Of a stretch of DNA of 47,016 bases, positions 16,683-25,273 are shown one piece after another. A program made the translations under genes and the position numbers. The notes beneath the pieces are model-generated. The model did no database searches. It had not been told where the DNA came from and saw only the letters and a list, made by a program, of their open reading frames with translations. The first letter of the stretch is position 1; each line of letters starts with the position of its first letter. The stretch is from Methylotenera sp. (lineage in GTDB: Bacteria; Pseudomonadota; Gammaproteobacteria; Burkholderiales; Burkholderiaceae_C): NCBI GenBank assembly GCA_021738245.1, contig JAIPCJ010000013.1:1-47016 (forward strand), in the 5' to 3' direction.

Positions 16683-18014
16683 CTATGCCGGCACGCGTAC
16701 CGCGAGGCGGGCGCGCTCGATGGCGGCGATCAGCGCTTCTTCCGAATAGGGCTTGCCCAGCAGCTGGGTCACGCCGGCGGCCTCGGCCTGCTCGCGCTTG
16801 TCGTCGGAGGAGGTGATCATCAGCACCGGCAGGTCGGACCACGCCGGGTTGGCGCGCACCTGGCGGGTCAGCTCGAAGCCGTCGATGCCGGGCATCTCGA
16901 CGTCGGTGATGACGACGTGCGGCCGCTCGGCGGCGAGCAGCTCGAGCGCCTGCTCGCCGCTTTCAGCCAGGGCCACGCGGTAGGTCTGGCCGGTGAGCAG
17001 GCGGCTGATCTTGACGCGCACGATCTTGGAGTCGTCGGCTACCAGCACCAGGGTTTCGTCGGCGCGCAGTTCGCGCGTGGCGGTGGCGGCCTGGGTGGCT
17101 GCTGCGGCGGCAGCAGCAGCAGCGGCTGCCTGCGCGGCCGCTTGTGCCGCCGCGGCTTCGGCGGCACGGCGGGCCTCGGCCTCGGCCGCTTCACGTGCGG
17201 CCTGCTCTTGCGCGAGGCGCTCCGCTTCGGCCTGGGCCTCAGCGGCACGGCGGGCTTCGGCTTCGCGGGCGGCCGCCTCCTGGGCGAGCCGCTTCGCCTC
17301 GGCGGCGGCCCGGGCGGCTTCAGCTTCGGCGGCCTCGCGTTCGGCTTGCTCTCGGGCGAGGCGCTCTGCTTCGGCCTGGGCTTCAGCCACTCGGTGGGCC
17401 TCGGCTTCGCGGGCCGCGGTTTCTGCGGCCAGGCGCTCTGCCTCTGCGGCGGCTGCAGCACGGGCGGCCTCCGCGTCGGCTGCTTCGCGTTCGGCTTGTT
17501 CGCGGGCCAGGCGCTCCGCTTCGGCTTGCGCTTCGGCGGCGCGGCGGGCTTCAGCCTCCCGCGCGGCGGCTTCCTGGGCGAGGCGCTCGGCCTCGGCGGC
17601 GGCGCGGGCGGCTTCGGCGTCGGGCGCTTCGCGGTCCGCTTGTTCGCGGGCCAGGCGTTCGGCTTCGGCCTGGGCTTCGGCATCGCGACGGGCTTGTGCC
17701 TCGCGGGCTTCGGCTTCAGCGGCGCGGCGGGCGGCCTCTTCGCGTTCGGCCTGGGCGCGCTCGGCCTCGATGCGCTCTTCCTCAGCGCGTTGTTCGGCCA
17801 GGCGTTGGTTCAGCGCGTCCTCGACCTCGCGCACGGCCTGCAGGTCGGCGTCGGGCGTGGAGGCGGGCGCAGTGGGCTCATCCTCCAGCCCGGTGGGGAC
17901 GACGGTCTCACGGTCCAGTTCGGCCTGGCGCTGTCGGCGCCGGCTCAGCCCCCACAGCAGCAGCACGACGGCGACCGCCGCGGCGGCCAGGATCCAGATC
18001 AACAGCTCGTTCAT
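16683..18014 (-). CDS. Membrane-anchored response-regulator receiver with Ala/Glu-rich coiled coil
   Basis: A 443-residue protein with an unusual order of parts. A single N-terminal membrane helix (about residues 4-23) is followed by an acidic linker, then about 230 residues of Ala/Glu/Arg-rich coiled coil made of three and a half near-identical repeats of 48-50 residues, each containing AEAQAEAERLA. A poly-Ala stretch precedes a CheY-like receiver domain (about 319-440). The receiver has the acidic pair in VADDSK, phospho-acceptor Asp371 in ITDVEMPG, Thr401 and Lys421 in LGKPYS, so it should be phosphorylatable. There is no output domain. It may be a membrane-tethered phosphate relay or localisation factor similar in style to TonB/TolA-like spacers. 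No kinase gene lies nearby. Confidence 0.85.
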   Translation of the reverse strand: MNELLIWILAAAAVAVVLLLWGLSRRRQRQAELDRETVVPTGLEDEPTAPASTPDADLQAVREVEDALNQRLAEQRAEEERIEAERAQAEREEAARRAAEAEAREAQARRDAEAQAEAERLAREQADREAPDAEAARAAAEAERLAQEAAAREAEARRAAEAQAEAERLAREQAEREAADAEAARAAAAAEAERLAAETAAREAEAHRVAEAQAEAERLAREQAEREAAEAEAARAAAEAKRLAQEAAAREAEARRAAEAQAEAERLAQEQAAREAAEAEARRAAEAAAAQAAAQAAAAAAAAAAATQAATATRELRADETLVLVADDSKIVRVKISRLLTGQTYRVALAESGEQALELLAAERPHVVITDVEMPGIDGFELTRQVRANPAWSDLPVLMITSSDDKREQAEAAGVTQLLGKPYSEEALIAAIERARLAVRVPA

Positions 18015-18136
18015 CGTCAGGAGGCGAAAGCAAGGTCAGGTCGCACATCATCGCGCCCCGGCGTGTCCAGTTCGCGAACGGGGCCGTCGAGGGGGGTGAA
18101 GGGGGGCGACGTTTGTCACGCCGCGCGGGCCGGCGT

Positions 18137-18274
18137 TCAGCGCTGGGGCGGCGGCAGCTGGCTGGCCAGGCGCACCGGCGGGTCGCTGTCGACGGTCACG
18201 ACCAGCGTGAGCACGACCGCCGCCACCGCCACGACCAGCGTGGCGATGAACTTGAAGCGGGGTGACGTGACCAT
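18137..18274 (-). CDS. Possible single-pass membrane microprotein (45 residues)
   Basis: A short frame beginning MVTSPRFKF with one strong hydrophobic helix (about residues 8-28) and a Pro-rich tail ending LPPPQR. The positive N-terminus followed by a helix suggests an N-in, C-out orientation. I see no good ribosome-binding site, so the gene is tentative. It lies between the AraC regulator and the receiver protein, on the same strand. Confidence 0.4.
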   Translation of the reverse strand: MVTSPRFKFIATLVVAVAAVVLTLVVTVDSDPPVRLASQLPPPQR

Positions 18275-18375
18275 GCAGTGATGGTGCGCTTGTTCCCGCC
18301 GCGGCGGCCCCCCTAACTCGGATGTGGATCCTGCCGACGTGATGGCAGCAGGGTCACGCCGCTTGCAGGTCTGGC

Positions 18376-19275
18376 TCAGGCGGGGCCGCTGCGGCGCCAC
18401 TGGCCCGGCGTCACGCCCGTGCCGGCCTTGACCTGCCGGCTCAGGTGGCTCGCGCTGGCGTAGCCGCAGGCGGCGGCAATGTCGGCCAGCGGCAGGCGCG
18501 TGGTGCGCAGCAGCTCGCCGGCGCGGGCCAGCCGTCGGGCGGCCACCCAGTCGTGCACGCTGCAGCCCAGGCTGAGCCGGAACATCCGCGCGAAGTGGAA
18601 CTCCGACAGATGCGCCTCGGCGGCCAGGCGTGGCAGGCTCAGGTCGCTGCTGTCCAGGTGAGCATCGACAAACGCCAGCACCCGGCGTCGGGCGATGCTG
18701 GACAGCCCGCCGGCCGCCTTCTCGGCGCGCTCGCGCTGCCGCGGCCGCGCGGCCTGCAGCACGAGGTGATCGAGTGCGGCCTGGGTCAGCACGTCGGCCT
18801 GCAGGCGCTGGGCGGGGTCGGCCCAGTCGAGGGCGGCCACGCTCTGGGCCCAGGCGGCGAGGGTGGCGTCCTGGCCGAAGATGCGCTGCTCCAGCGTCAG
18901 CGCGCGGGGTTCGGCATCCAGCAGGCGCACGATGCGGTCGGCCCAGCTCGCCTCCGACAGGTAGAGGTGCACGAAGCGCAGCGGCCCGGCCACGTTCCAG
19001 CGCGATTCGTGTTCGGCGGGCAGGATGCAGTGGCAGCCGGGGTGGCCGGTCTCGCGCGGCGTCTCGATGAGGTGGGTGTCGGTGCCGCCCTGCAGGTAGA
19101 CCGACAGCGTGTGGTGGCCCGGCCGCTGGTAGTCCATGCGGCCGCCCTGGTTGCGCCATTGCACCAGGCGCAGCGCTCCCGGCAGCGCCAGTTCGCGCTC
19201 GCGGCGCGCGCTGGAGCGGCCCAGCACATCGAACACGGGCAGGTCGGCGGTGACGGCGGCGGTGAGGTCAGCCAT
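18376..19275 (-). CDS. AraC family transcriptional regulator
   Basis: A 299-residue regulator. The C-terminal ~100 residues carry the double helix-turn-helix: RLAAEAHLSEFHFARMFR and ADIAAACGYASASHLSRQVK, ending with VTPGQWRRSG. The N-terminal domain is cupin-like and should sense a small molecule. It is divergent from the EamA transporter gene with about 110 bases between the starts, so it probably controls that exporter. Confidence 0.88.
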   Translation of the reverse strand: MADLTAAVTADLPVFDVLGRSSARRERELALPGALRLVQWRNQGGRMDYQRPGHHTLSVYLQGGTDTHLIETPRETGHPGCHCILPAEHESRWNVAGPLRFVHLYLSEASWADRIVRLLDAEPRALTLEQRIFGQDATLAAWAQSVAALDWADPAQRLQADVLTQAALDHLVLQAARPRQRERAEKAAGGLSSIARRRVLAFVDAHLDSSDLSLPRLAAEAHLSEFHFARMFRLSLGCSVHDWVAARRLARAGELLRTTRLPLADIAAACGYASASHLSRQVKAGTGVTPGQWRRSGPA

Positions 19276-19387
19276 GGCGAGATGCTAGGGCCGACCCGGG
19301 CGCCGTGCGTGCGGCGTGCATGCGGTGTGCGCAAGCAACCGCAGGAATATGCAATCGCGGCGCGCCCGCAGCCGCGATGCTGGCGGC

Positions 19388-20329
19388 ATGAATGCCTTGT
19401 TGTATGGACTCGTGGTGCTCATCTGGGGCACCACCTGGATCGCGTTGAAGTGGCAGTTGGGCGAGGTGCCCATCGCGCTGTCGATCGCCTATCGCTTCGG
19501 CCTGGCGGCCGCGGTGCTGTTCGCCTGGCTGCTGTGGCGGCGCCAGCTGGTGCTGCCGCGCGGTCGCGCGCGGCTGTGGGTGCTGGCGCAGGGGCTGTGC
19601 CTGTTCTGCCTGAACTTCGTGTGCTTCCTGAACGCCAGCCGGCACATCGCCAGCGGCCTGGTGGCGGTGGTGTTCTCCAGTGCCGCGCTCTGGAACGCGC
19701 TGCTGGCCCGTGTGGTGCATGGCCGGGCGGTGGCGCCGCAGGTGCTGGGCGGGGGTGCGCTGGGGCTGACGGGGCTGCTGCTGCTGTTCTGGCCCGAGAT
19801 CACCGCGCACCAGGCTGGCGCCGCCACGCTGGCGGGCCTGGCCTGGGCGCTGGCGGGCACGCTGTGCTTCTCCACCGGCAACCTGCTGTCGGCGGCGCTG
19901 CAGGGCCAGGGGCTCAAACCCGTGCAGACCAATGCCTGGGGCATGGCGGTGGGCACGATGCTGCTGGTGGGCTATGCCGCGGCGGCCGGTGTGCCCTGGG
20001 CCTTTGACACCAGCCCGCGCTATGTGGGCGCGCTGCTCTACCTGGCCATCCCGGGCTCGGTGATCGGCTTCACGGCGTACCTGACCCTGGTGGGGCGCCT
20101 GGGCCCCGAGCGGGCGGCCTACAGCACGGTGCTCTTCCCGGTGGTGGCACTGAATGTGTCGGCCTGGGCGGAAGGCTACCGCTGGACGGCGCCGGCCCTG
20201 GCCGGCCTGGTGCTCGTGATGGCGGGCAATGTGCTGGTGTTCAGGCGGAAGCCTGCGAGCCCGGCGAGCGCCCCCGGGCCTGCAGCTTCTCCCACAGCGC
20301 CATCGCCTCGCCCACCAGCCCGCGTCTGA
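19388..20329 (+). CDS. EamA/DMT superfamily transporter
   Basis: A 313-residue inner-membrane protein with about ten hydrophobic helices in two EamA halves. Typical features are the first-helix WGTTWIALKW segment and the repeat-two helix with RLGPERAAYSTVLFPVVAL. Members export amino acids, purines or other metabolites; the substrate here is not evident. The start is the ATG at 19388, just before the first helix; upstream residues of the longer frame are not membrane-like. It is divergent from the AraC gene, its probable regulator. Its last 89 bases overlap the 3' end of the convergent livM1 gene. Confidence 0.88.
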   Translation: MNALLYGLVVLIWGTTWIALKWQLGEVPIALSIAYRFGLAAAVLFAWLLWRRQLVLPRGRARLWVLAQGLCLFCLNFVCFLNASRHIASGLVAVVFSSAALWNALLARVVHGRAVAPQVLGGGALGLTGLLLLFWPEITAHQAGAATLAGLAWALAGTLCFSTGNLLSAALQGQGLKPVQTNAWGMAVGTMLLVGYAAAAGVPWAFDTSPRYVGALLYLAIPGSVIGFTAYLTLVGRLGPERAAYSTVLFPVVALNVSAWAEGYRWTAPALAGLVLVMAGNVLVFRRKPASPASAPGPAASPTAPSPRPPARV

Positions 20330-21257
20330 AGGCCAGCACGCAGACGATGAAGATCAGCCCGGTAACGAGGCTGACCGACTCGCCCAGGCCATTGAACCAG
20401 GCCACGCCGGTGAGGTCGGCCAGCGTGGTGCCGAAGTCGCCGATCTTGTTCTCGAGCGCAATGATGACCAGGGCGCCGACCATGGGCCCGATGAGCGTGC
20501 CCATGCCGCCTACCAGCGTCATCAGGATGACGAGGCCGGAGGTGGTCCAGATCGCGTCGGTGAGGGTGGCAAAGCCCAGCACCAGGGTCTTGGTGGAGCC
20601 GGCCAGGCCGGCGAGGGCGGCCGACAGCACGAAGGCCAGCAGCTTGAAATGGGCGGTGTCGTAGCCCAGCGAGGTGGCGCGGGCCTCGTTCTCGCGGATG
20701 GAGGTCAGCACCTGGCCGAAGGGCGAGTGCACGATGCGGTAGATGAGCCAGAAGGCTGCGATGAACAGGCCGAGCACGACGTAGAACAGCGTCAGGTCGT
20801 TCTCCAGATTGAGCCCCAGGAAGCTGCCGCGTGGCACCGACTGCAGGCCATCCTCGCCGCCGGTGAACGGCGCCTGCAGGAAGAAGAAGTACAGCATCTG
20901 CGCCAGGGCCAGCGTGATCATCGAGAAGTAGATGCCCGAGCGCCGGATGGCCAGCAACCCGAACACCAGGCCCACCACCGCCGCGGCGCCCATGCCCAGC
21001 AACAGCCCCACCGGCGTGGGCAGCGCCCAGACCTTGAGCGCATGGCCGGTCACATAGCCGGCCGTGCCCAGGAAGGCGGCATGCCCGAAGGACAGCAGCC
21101 CGGTGAAGCCCACCAGCAGGTTGAAGGCGCAGGCGAAGAGGGCGTAGCAGAGCACCTTCATCACGAACACCGGATAGGCGCCCAGCAGCGGCAGCAGGCC
21201 GATGCCGATGAAGAGGGCGGCGTAGCCGAGCAGGGTGGCGCGAGGGGAGGAAGGCAT
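20241..21257 (-). CDS. livM: Branched-chain-type amino-acid ABC transporter permease LivM (system 1)
   Basis: A 338-residue inner-membrane permease of the HAAT family with about nine helices. Family marks are NLLVGFTGLLSFGHAAFLG near the start and the EAA-like loop SPFGQVLTSIRENEARATSLGYD that contacts the ATPases. With LivH1, LivK1, LivG1 and LivF1 it makes a complete importer for branched-chain amino acids, other amino acids, urea or small carboxylates. The ATG at 21257 was chosen; the frame upstream runs into a hairpin repeat. It is the last gene of the system-1 operon and its 3' end overlaps the EamA gene. Confidence 0.92.
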   Translation of the reverse strand: MPSSPRATLLGYAALFIGIGLLPLLGAYPVFVMKVLCYALFACAFNLLVGFTGLLSFGHAAFLGTAGYVTGHALKVWALPTPVGLLLGMGAAAVVGLVFGLLAIRRSGIYFSMITLALAQMLYFFFLQAPFTGGEDGLQSVPRGSFLGLNLENDLTLFYVVLGLFIAAFWLIYRIVHSPFGQVLTSIRENEARATSLGYDTAHFKLLAFVLSAALAGLAGSTKTLVLGFATLTDAIWTTSGLVILMTLVGGMGTLIGPMVGALVIIALENKIGDFGTTLADLTGVAWFNGLGESVSLVTGLIFIVCVLAFRRGLVGEAMALWEKLQARGRSPGSQASA

Positions 21258-21277
21258 GGTTGTCGCAGTCAGGCAGG

Positions 21278-21371
21278 AACACAGCCACAGAGGCACAGAG
21301 ACACAGAGAGGCCGGTTGGCCGCTTGAGCATGGGCAGCCTCTCTGGGCCTCTGTGTCGCTGTGGCTGTGTT
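21278..21371. repeat. CACAGAG hairpin repeat, copy A (livH1-livM1)
   Basis: A large imperfect inverted repeat fills the gap between livH1 and livM1. Arms of 34 bases (21278-21311 and 21338-21371) pair at 30 of 34 positions; the ends are AACACAGCCACAGAG and its complement, with inner CACAGAG runs. The loop is 26 bases. The same motif recurs at 22292-22374 and 30115-30206. It ends four bases from the livH1 stop. Confidence 0.9.
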
Positions 21372-21375
21372 GAAG

Positions 21376-22263
21376 TCATTTCTCTTTGCCGAAGAGGCCG
21401 GCGGGACGGACGAGGAGGACGATGGCCATCACGACGAACACGACGGTGTTGGATGCCTCGGGGTAGAAGACCTTGGTCAGGCCTTCGACGATGCCCAGCC
21501 CCAGGCCGGTGAGGATGGAGCCGAGGATGGAACCCATGCCGCCGATGACCACCACTGCGAACACCACGATGATGAGGTTGCTGCCCATCAGCGCCGACAC
21601 CTGCAGGATGGGCGCCGCCAGCACGCCGGCAAACGCCGCCAGGGCCACGCCGCCGGCGTAGGTGAGGGTGACCATGCGCGGCACGTTGATACCGAAGGCC
21701 TGCACGAGCTTGGGGTTCTCGGTGCCCGCACGCAGCTTGGCGCCGAGGGAGGTCTTCTCGATGAGGGCCCACACCGCGAAGCACACGATGAGCGACGCCA
21801 CCACCACCCAGGCCCGGTAGTTGGGCAGGATCATGAAGCCGAGGTTGGTGGCGCCGGTGAGTTGCTCCGGCACCTGGTAGGGCTGGCCCGAGACGCCGTA
21901 GAAGCTGCGGAACACGCCTTCGATGACGAGCGTGATGCCGAAGGTCAGCAGCAGGCCGTAGAGGTGGTCGAGCTTGTAGAGCCACTGCAGCATGGTGCGC
22001 TCGATGACGATGCCCACCAGGCCCACGGCCAGCGGCGCCAGGCCCAGCATGACCCAGTAGTTCAGGCCGAGATATTCCAGTCCCATCCAGGCGAAGAAGG
22101 CGCCCATCATGTACAGCGCCCCGTGGGCGAAGTTGATGATGTTGAGCATGCCGAAGATGACCGCCAGGCCCAGCGACAGCATCGCGTAGAACGAGCCGTT
22201 GACCAAGCCCAGCAGCAGCTGGCCGAGCAGGGCGGGGAGGGGGATGCCAAACAGTTCTGTCAT
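21376..22263 (-). CDS. livH: Branched-chain-type amino-acid ABC transporter permease LivH (system 1)
   Basis: A 295-residue HAAT permease with eight or so helices. It shows NGSFYAMLSLGLAVIFGMLNIINFAHGAL near the N-terminus and the ATPase-contact loop KTSLGAKLRAGTENPKLVQAFGIN, plus VVIGGMGSILGS near the C-terminus. It pairs with LivM1 to form the membrane channel. The start ATG lies 25 bases before a hairpin repeat that separates it from livK1. Expression may be lower than that of livK1 because of that hairpin. Confidence 0.93.
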   Translation of the reverse strand: MTELFGIPLPALLGQLLLGLVNGSFYAMLSLGLAVIFGMLNIINFAHGALYMMGAFFAWMGLEYLGLNYWVMLGLAPLAVGLVGIVIERTMLQWLYKLDHLYGLLLTFGITLVIEGVFRSFYGVSGQPYQVPEQLTGATNLGFMILPNYRAWVVVASLIVCFAVWALIEKTSLGAKLRAGTENPKLVQAFGINVPRMVTLTYAGGVALAAFAGVLAAPILQVSALMGSNLIIVVFAVVVIGGMGSILGSILTGLGLGIVEGLTKVFYPEASNTVVFVVMAIVLLVRPAGLFGKEK

Positions 22264-22291
22264 GTCGTGCGCGTCTCAGGAAGGCGAATGC

Positions 22292-22374
22292 GCCACAGAG
22301 ACACAGAGGCACAGAGAGACCGGGTGGTGCACAGAGCGCCGCAAGGCTTCTCTGTGTCTCTGTGCCTCTGTGGC
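22292..22374. repeat. CACAGAG hairpin repeat, copy B (livK1-livH1)
   Basis: An imperfect inverted repeat with 28-base arms (22292-22319 and 22347-22374), four mismatches, between livK1 and livH1. The right side continues as TGTGTT up to the livK1 stop region; the left arm lacks the outer AACACA found in copies A and C. The core is CCACAGAGACACAGAGGCACAGAG. Confidence 0.88.
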
Positions 22375-22381
22375 TGTGTTC

Positions 22382-23578
22382 TTACTTCTTCACCAAGGGG
22401 CACTTGGAGTCGGCCAGTTTGGTGAACGCCTCTTCGCCCGGGATCTTGGCGACGACCTTGTAGTAGTCCCACGGCTCGGTGGATTCCTTCACCGACTTCA
22501 CCTGCATCAGGAACATGTCGTGGATGCCGCGGCCGTCTTCCTTGCGGATGGTGCCCTTGGTGTAGAAGTCGTTGATGGGCGTGGCCTTCATCTGGGCCAT
22601 GACCTTGTCGGCGTCGTCGGTCTTGATGGCCTCCACCGCCTTCAGGTAGTGCGTGACGGCGGAGTAGTCGGCCGCCTGCAGCGACGAGGGCATGCGCTTC
22701 ATCTTCTCGAAGAAGCGGCGGCTCCAGGCGCGAGCTTCGGGGCTCTGGTTCCAGTACCAGGAGTCGGTCAGATACATGCCCTCGGTCGTCTTCAGGCCCA
22801 GGGAGTGCACATCGTTGATGAACATCAGCAGGCCGGCGAGCTTCATGCTCTTGGTGATGCCGAACTCCCCCGCGGCCTTGATGGCGTTGATGGTGTCGCC
22901 GCCCGCATTGGCCAGGCCCAGGATCTGCGCGCCGGAGCCTTGCGCCTGCAGCAGGAAGCTGGAGAAGTCGCTCGCGTTCAGCGGGTGCTTGACGCTGCCC
23001 TTGACCGCGCCGCCGCTCTTCTGCACCACAGCCGTGGTGTCGGCCTGCAGGGCCTGGCCGAAGGCGTAGTCGGCGGTCAGGAAGTACCAGTTCTTGCCGC
23101 CGGCCTTGGTGACCGCGCCACCCGTGCCGTTGGCCAGGGCCACGGTGTCGTAGGCGTAGTGGATGGTGTAGGGCGTGCAGTTGGCGTTGGTGAGGGCGGA
23201 GCTGCCGGCGCCGATGGAGATGAAGGGCTTCTTCTTCTCGGCTGCCACGGTCGCCATGGCCAGGTTGGCGCCGGAGTTGGTGCCGCCGATGAGCAGGTCC
23301 AGGCCCTGGGTGTCGATCCACTCGCGGGCCTTGGCGGAGGCGACGTCGGCCTTGTTCTGGTGGTCGGCAAAGATCAGTTCGACCTTCTTGCCCGCGGTCA
23401 CGCCCTTGAGGTCGGCAATCGCCATCTTGATGGCTTCCACGCCGCCGGCGCCATCGATGTCGGCATAGACGCTGGACATGTCGGTCAGGAAGCCGATCTT
23501 GATGACGTCGCCGGAGATCTGGGCCTGGGCGGCGAAGCCGGCGGTGACCAGGGCGGTGGCGATGAGGGTTTTCTTCAT
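22382..23578 (-). CDS. livK: Branched-chain-type amino-acid substrate-binding protein LivK (system 1)
   Basis: A 398-residue periplasmic binding protein with a clear signal peptide (MKKTLIATALVTAGFAAQAQ). It has the type I periplasmic binding fold with VIKIGFLTDMSSVYADIDGAGGVEAIKMA at the start, and GGTNSGANLAMATVAAEKK and NWYFLTADYAFGQALQAD later. It delivers ligand to LivH1/LivM1. The group with this N-terminus is common in Burkholderiales; the ligand cannot be read from sequence. It follows livF1 by 25 bases and is followed by hairpin copy B, which may stabilise its mRNA. Confidence 0.92.
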   Translation of the reverse strand: MKKTLIATALVTAGFAAQAQISGDVIKIGFLTDMSSVYADIDGAGGVEAIKMAIADLKGVTAGKKVELIFADHQNKADVASAKAREWIDTQGLDLLIGGTNSGANLAMATVAAEKKKPFISIGAGSSALTNANCTPYTIHYAYDTVALANGTGGAVTKAGGKNWYFLTADYAFGQALQADTTAVVQKSGGAVKGSVKHPLNASDFSSFLLQAQGSGAQILGLANAGGDTINAIKAAGEFGITKSMKLAGLLMFINDVHSLGLKTTEGMYLTDSWYWNQSPEARAWSRRFFEKMKRMPSSLQAADYSAVTHYLKAVEAIKTDDADKVMAQMKATPINDFYTKGTIRKEDGRGIHDMFLMQVKSVKESTEPWDYYKVVAKIPGEEAFTKLADSKCPLVKK

Positions 23579-23603
23579 GGTTTGTCTCCAGTGGGGTGTG
23601 GGG

Positions 23604-24317
23604 TCAGACGCTGAGCAGCTCGTCCATCTGCGCCTGGTGGGCGGGAAGGTCGGCGGCGGGGAAGGAGAGCACGACTTCGCCGTGCTCGATGACGATGAAG
23701 TGGTCGGCCAGGGGGGCGGCGAAGCGGAAGTTCTGCTCGACCATGATGATGGTGAAGCCCTGCTTCTTGAGCTCGCGGATCATGCGTGCCAGGGCCTGGA
23801 CGATCACCGGCGCGAGGCCCTCGGAGATTTCGTCGAGCAGCAGGATGTCGGCCCCGGTACGCAGGATGCGCGCGACCGCCAGCATCTGCTGCTCGCCGCC
23901 CGACAGCCGCGTGCCGGGGCTGGCACGCCGCTCCGCGAGGTTGGGGAACATCGCGTAGATCTCGGTCTCGCTCATGACCTTGCCGCGGCGGCTCTTGAGC
24001 AGCGGCGGCAGGCGCAGGTTCTCTTCGGTCGTGAGGCTGGCGAAGATGCCGCGCTCCTCGGGGCAGTAGCCGATGCCGAGCTGCGCGATGCGGTGGGTGG
24101 ACAGGTCGATGGTCTCGTCACCATGGACCTTGATGGACCCCTTGCGTGCCCCGGTCAGGCCCATGATGGCCCGCAGCGTGGTGGTGCGCCCGGCGCCGTT
24201 GCGGCCGAGCAGGGTCACGACCTGGCCGGGCTGCACGCTCAGGTTGATGCCGTGCAGGATGTGGCTTTCGCCGTACCAGGCGTGGAGGTTGTTGATTTCG
24301 AGGGCGGGCGTGGCCAT
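23604..24317 (-). CDS. livF: Branched-chain-type amino-acid ABC transporter ATPase LivF (system 1)
   Basis: A 237-residue cytoplasmic ATPase. The signature LSGGEQQMLAVARIL and Walker B ILLLDEISEGLAP are normal. The Walker A loop reads GRNGAGRTTT: Arg44 stands where nearly all ABC ATPases have the catalytic lysine. I recall this Arg form in other Burkholderiales LivF proteins, so it is probably a tolerated variant rather than a decay product. The ATG at 24317 (MATPALEINN) fits the family start; the frame stays open upstream to 24521. It lies 124 bases after livG1. Confidence 0.9.
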   Translation of the reverse strand: MATPALEINNLHAWYGESHILHGINLSVQPGQVVTLLGRNGAGRTTTLRAIMGLTGARKGSIKVHGDETIDLSTHRIAQLGIGYCPEERGIFASLTTEENLRLPPLLKSRRGKVMSETEIYAMFPNLAERRASPGTRLSGGEQQMLAVARILRTGADILLLDEISEGLAPVIVQALARMIRELKKQGFTIIMVEQNFRFAAPLADHFIVIEHGEVVLSFPAADLPAHQAQMDELLSV

Positions 24318-24441
24318 GTCGGTCAGTGCGCTGGTGCGGCCGGGGTGCTTTGTGCCGCTGGTGGGGTTGTTCTTGCGGGGAGCCTGTTGACTCGGTGCTC
24401 CGCGCTGCAAAGGCTCTCCGCAAAAGCGACGCAACAGGACT

Positions 24442-25212
24442 TCAATGCGCCCCCTGCAATTCAGTCGCCTCGGTGCCCATGTACGCCTCCAGCACCGCGG
24501 GGTGCTTGGACACGGTCGCATAGTCGCCCTCGGCCAGTACCGCGCCGCGGGCCAGCACGGTGATGCGGTCGGCGATGCTGGCGACGACCTTCATGTTGTG
24601 CTCCACCATCAGCACCGTGCGCCCTTCGGCCACGCGCTTGATGAGGGCGGTGACGCGGTCCACGTCTTCGTGGCCCATGCCTTGCGTCGGTTCGTCCAGC
24701 AGCATGAGCTGCGGCTCCATGGCCATGGTGGTGGCGATCTCCAGCGCACGCTTGCGGCCGTAGGGCAGGTCGGCGGCCTTGAGGTGGGCCATGTCGCGCA
24801 GGTCCACGAGTTCGAGCAGGGCCAGCACCTTGGCGTCGAGCGTCTTCAGGCCGGTCAGGCCTTTCCAGAAATGAAAGCTCGTGCCGGTGAACCGTTGCAG
24901 GCCGATGCGCACGTTCTCCAGCACCGTGAGGTGCGGGAACACGGCGGAGATCTGGAAGGAGCGGATCACGCCGCGCCGGGCGATCTGGGCCGAGGTCTCG
25001 CGGGTGATGTCATGGCCGGCGAACACGATGCGTCCGCGCGTGGGCGTCAGGAACTTGGTGAGCAGGTTGAAGCAGGTCGTCTTGCCGGCACCGTTGGGGC
25101 CGAGCAGCGCATGGATATGGCCGCGTTGCACGCGCAGGTTGACGGCGTCCACGGCGGTGAAGCCTTTGAACTCCTTGGTCAGGTCCTGCGTTTCGAGAAT
25201 GAAATCACTCAT
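24442..25212 (-). CDS. livG: Branched-chain-type amino-acid ABC transporter ATPase LivG (system 1)
   Basis: A 256-residue cytoplasmic ATPase. Walker A is GPNGAGKTT (about residues 38-46), the signature is LPYGRKRALEIA, a degenerate LSGGQ usual in LivG, and Walker B is LMLLDEPTQGM. The C-terminal tail ALEAYMG is typical of LivG. It is the first gene of the system-1 set and begins 61 bases after the alpha/beta hydrolase stop; two CTTACG repeats 10 bases apart lie in that gap. System 1 could have its own promoter there or be read through from system 2. Confidence 0.93.
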   Translation of the reverse strand: MSDFILETQDLTKEFKGFTAVDAVNLRVQRGHIHALLGPNGAGKTTCFNLLTKFLTPTRGRIVFAGHDITRETSAQIARRGVIRSFQISAVFPHLTVLENVRIGLQRFTGTSFHFWKGLTGLKTLDAKVLALLELVDLRDMAHLKAADLPYGRKRALEIATTMAMEPQLMLLDEPTQGMGHEDVDRVTALIKRVAEGRTVLMVEHNMKVVASIADRITVLARGAVLAEGDYATVSKHPAVLEAYMGTEATELQGAH

Positions 25213-25273
25213 GGGCTTGGGGCAGTAGCTGGGCGACTCTAGGGCTTGGCGCCTTACGCTGGCTTACGGGCAT

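Noticed and set aside
16671..18281. Long plus-strand frames with Gly/Phe- or Ala/Ser-rich translations
   Set aside because: They are mirror readings of the repetitive coiled-coil gene on the minus strand.
20229..21512. Long plus-strand frame opposite livM1 and the hairpin
   Set aside because: Its translation is Gln/His/Gly-rich shadow sequence opposite a clear permease.
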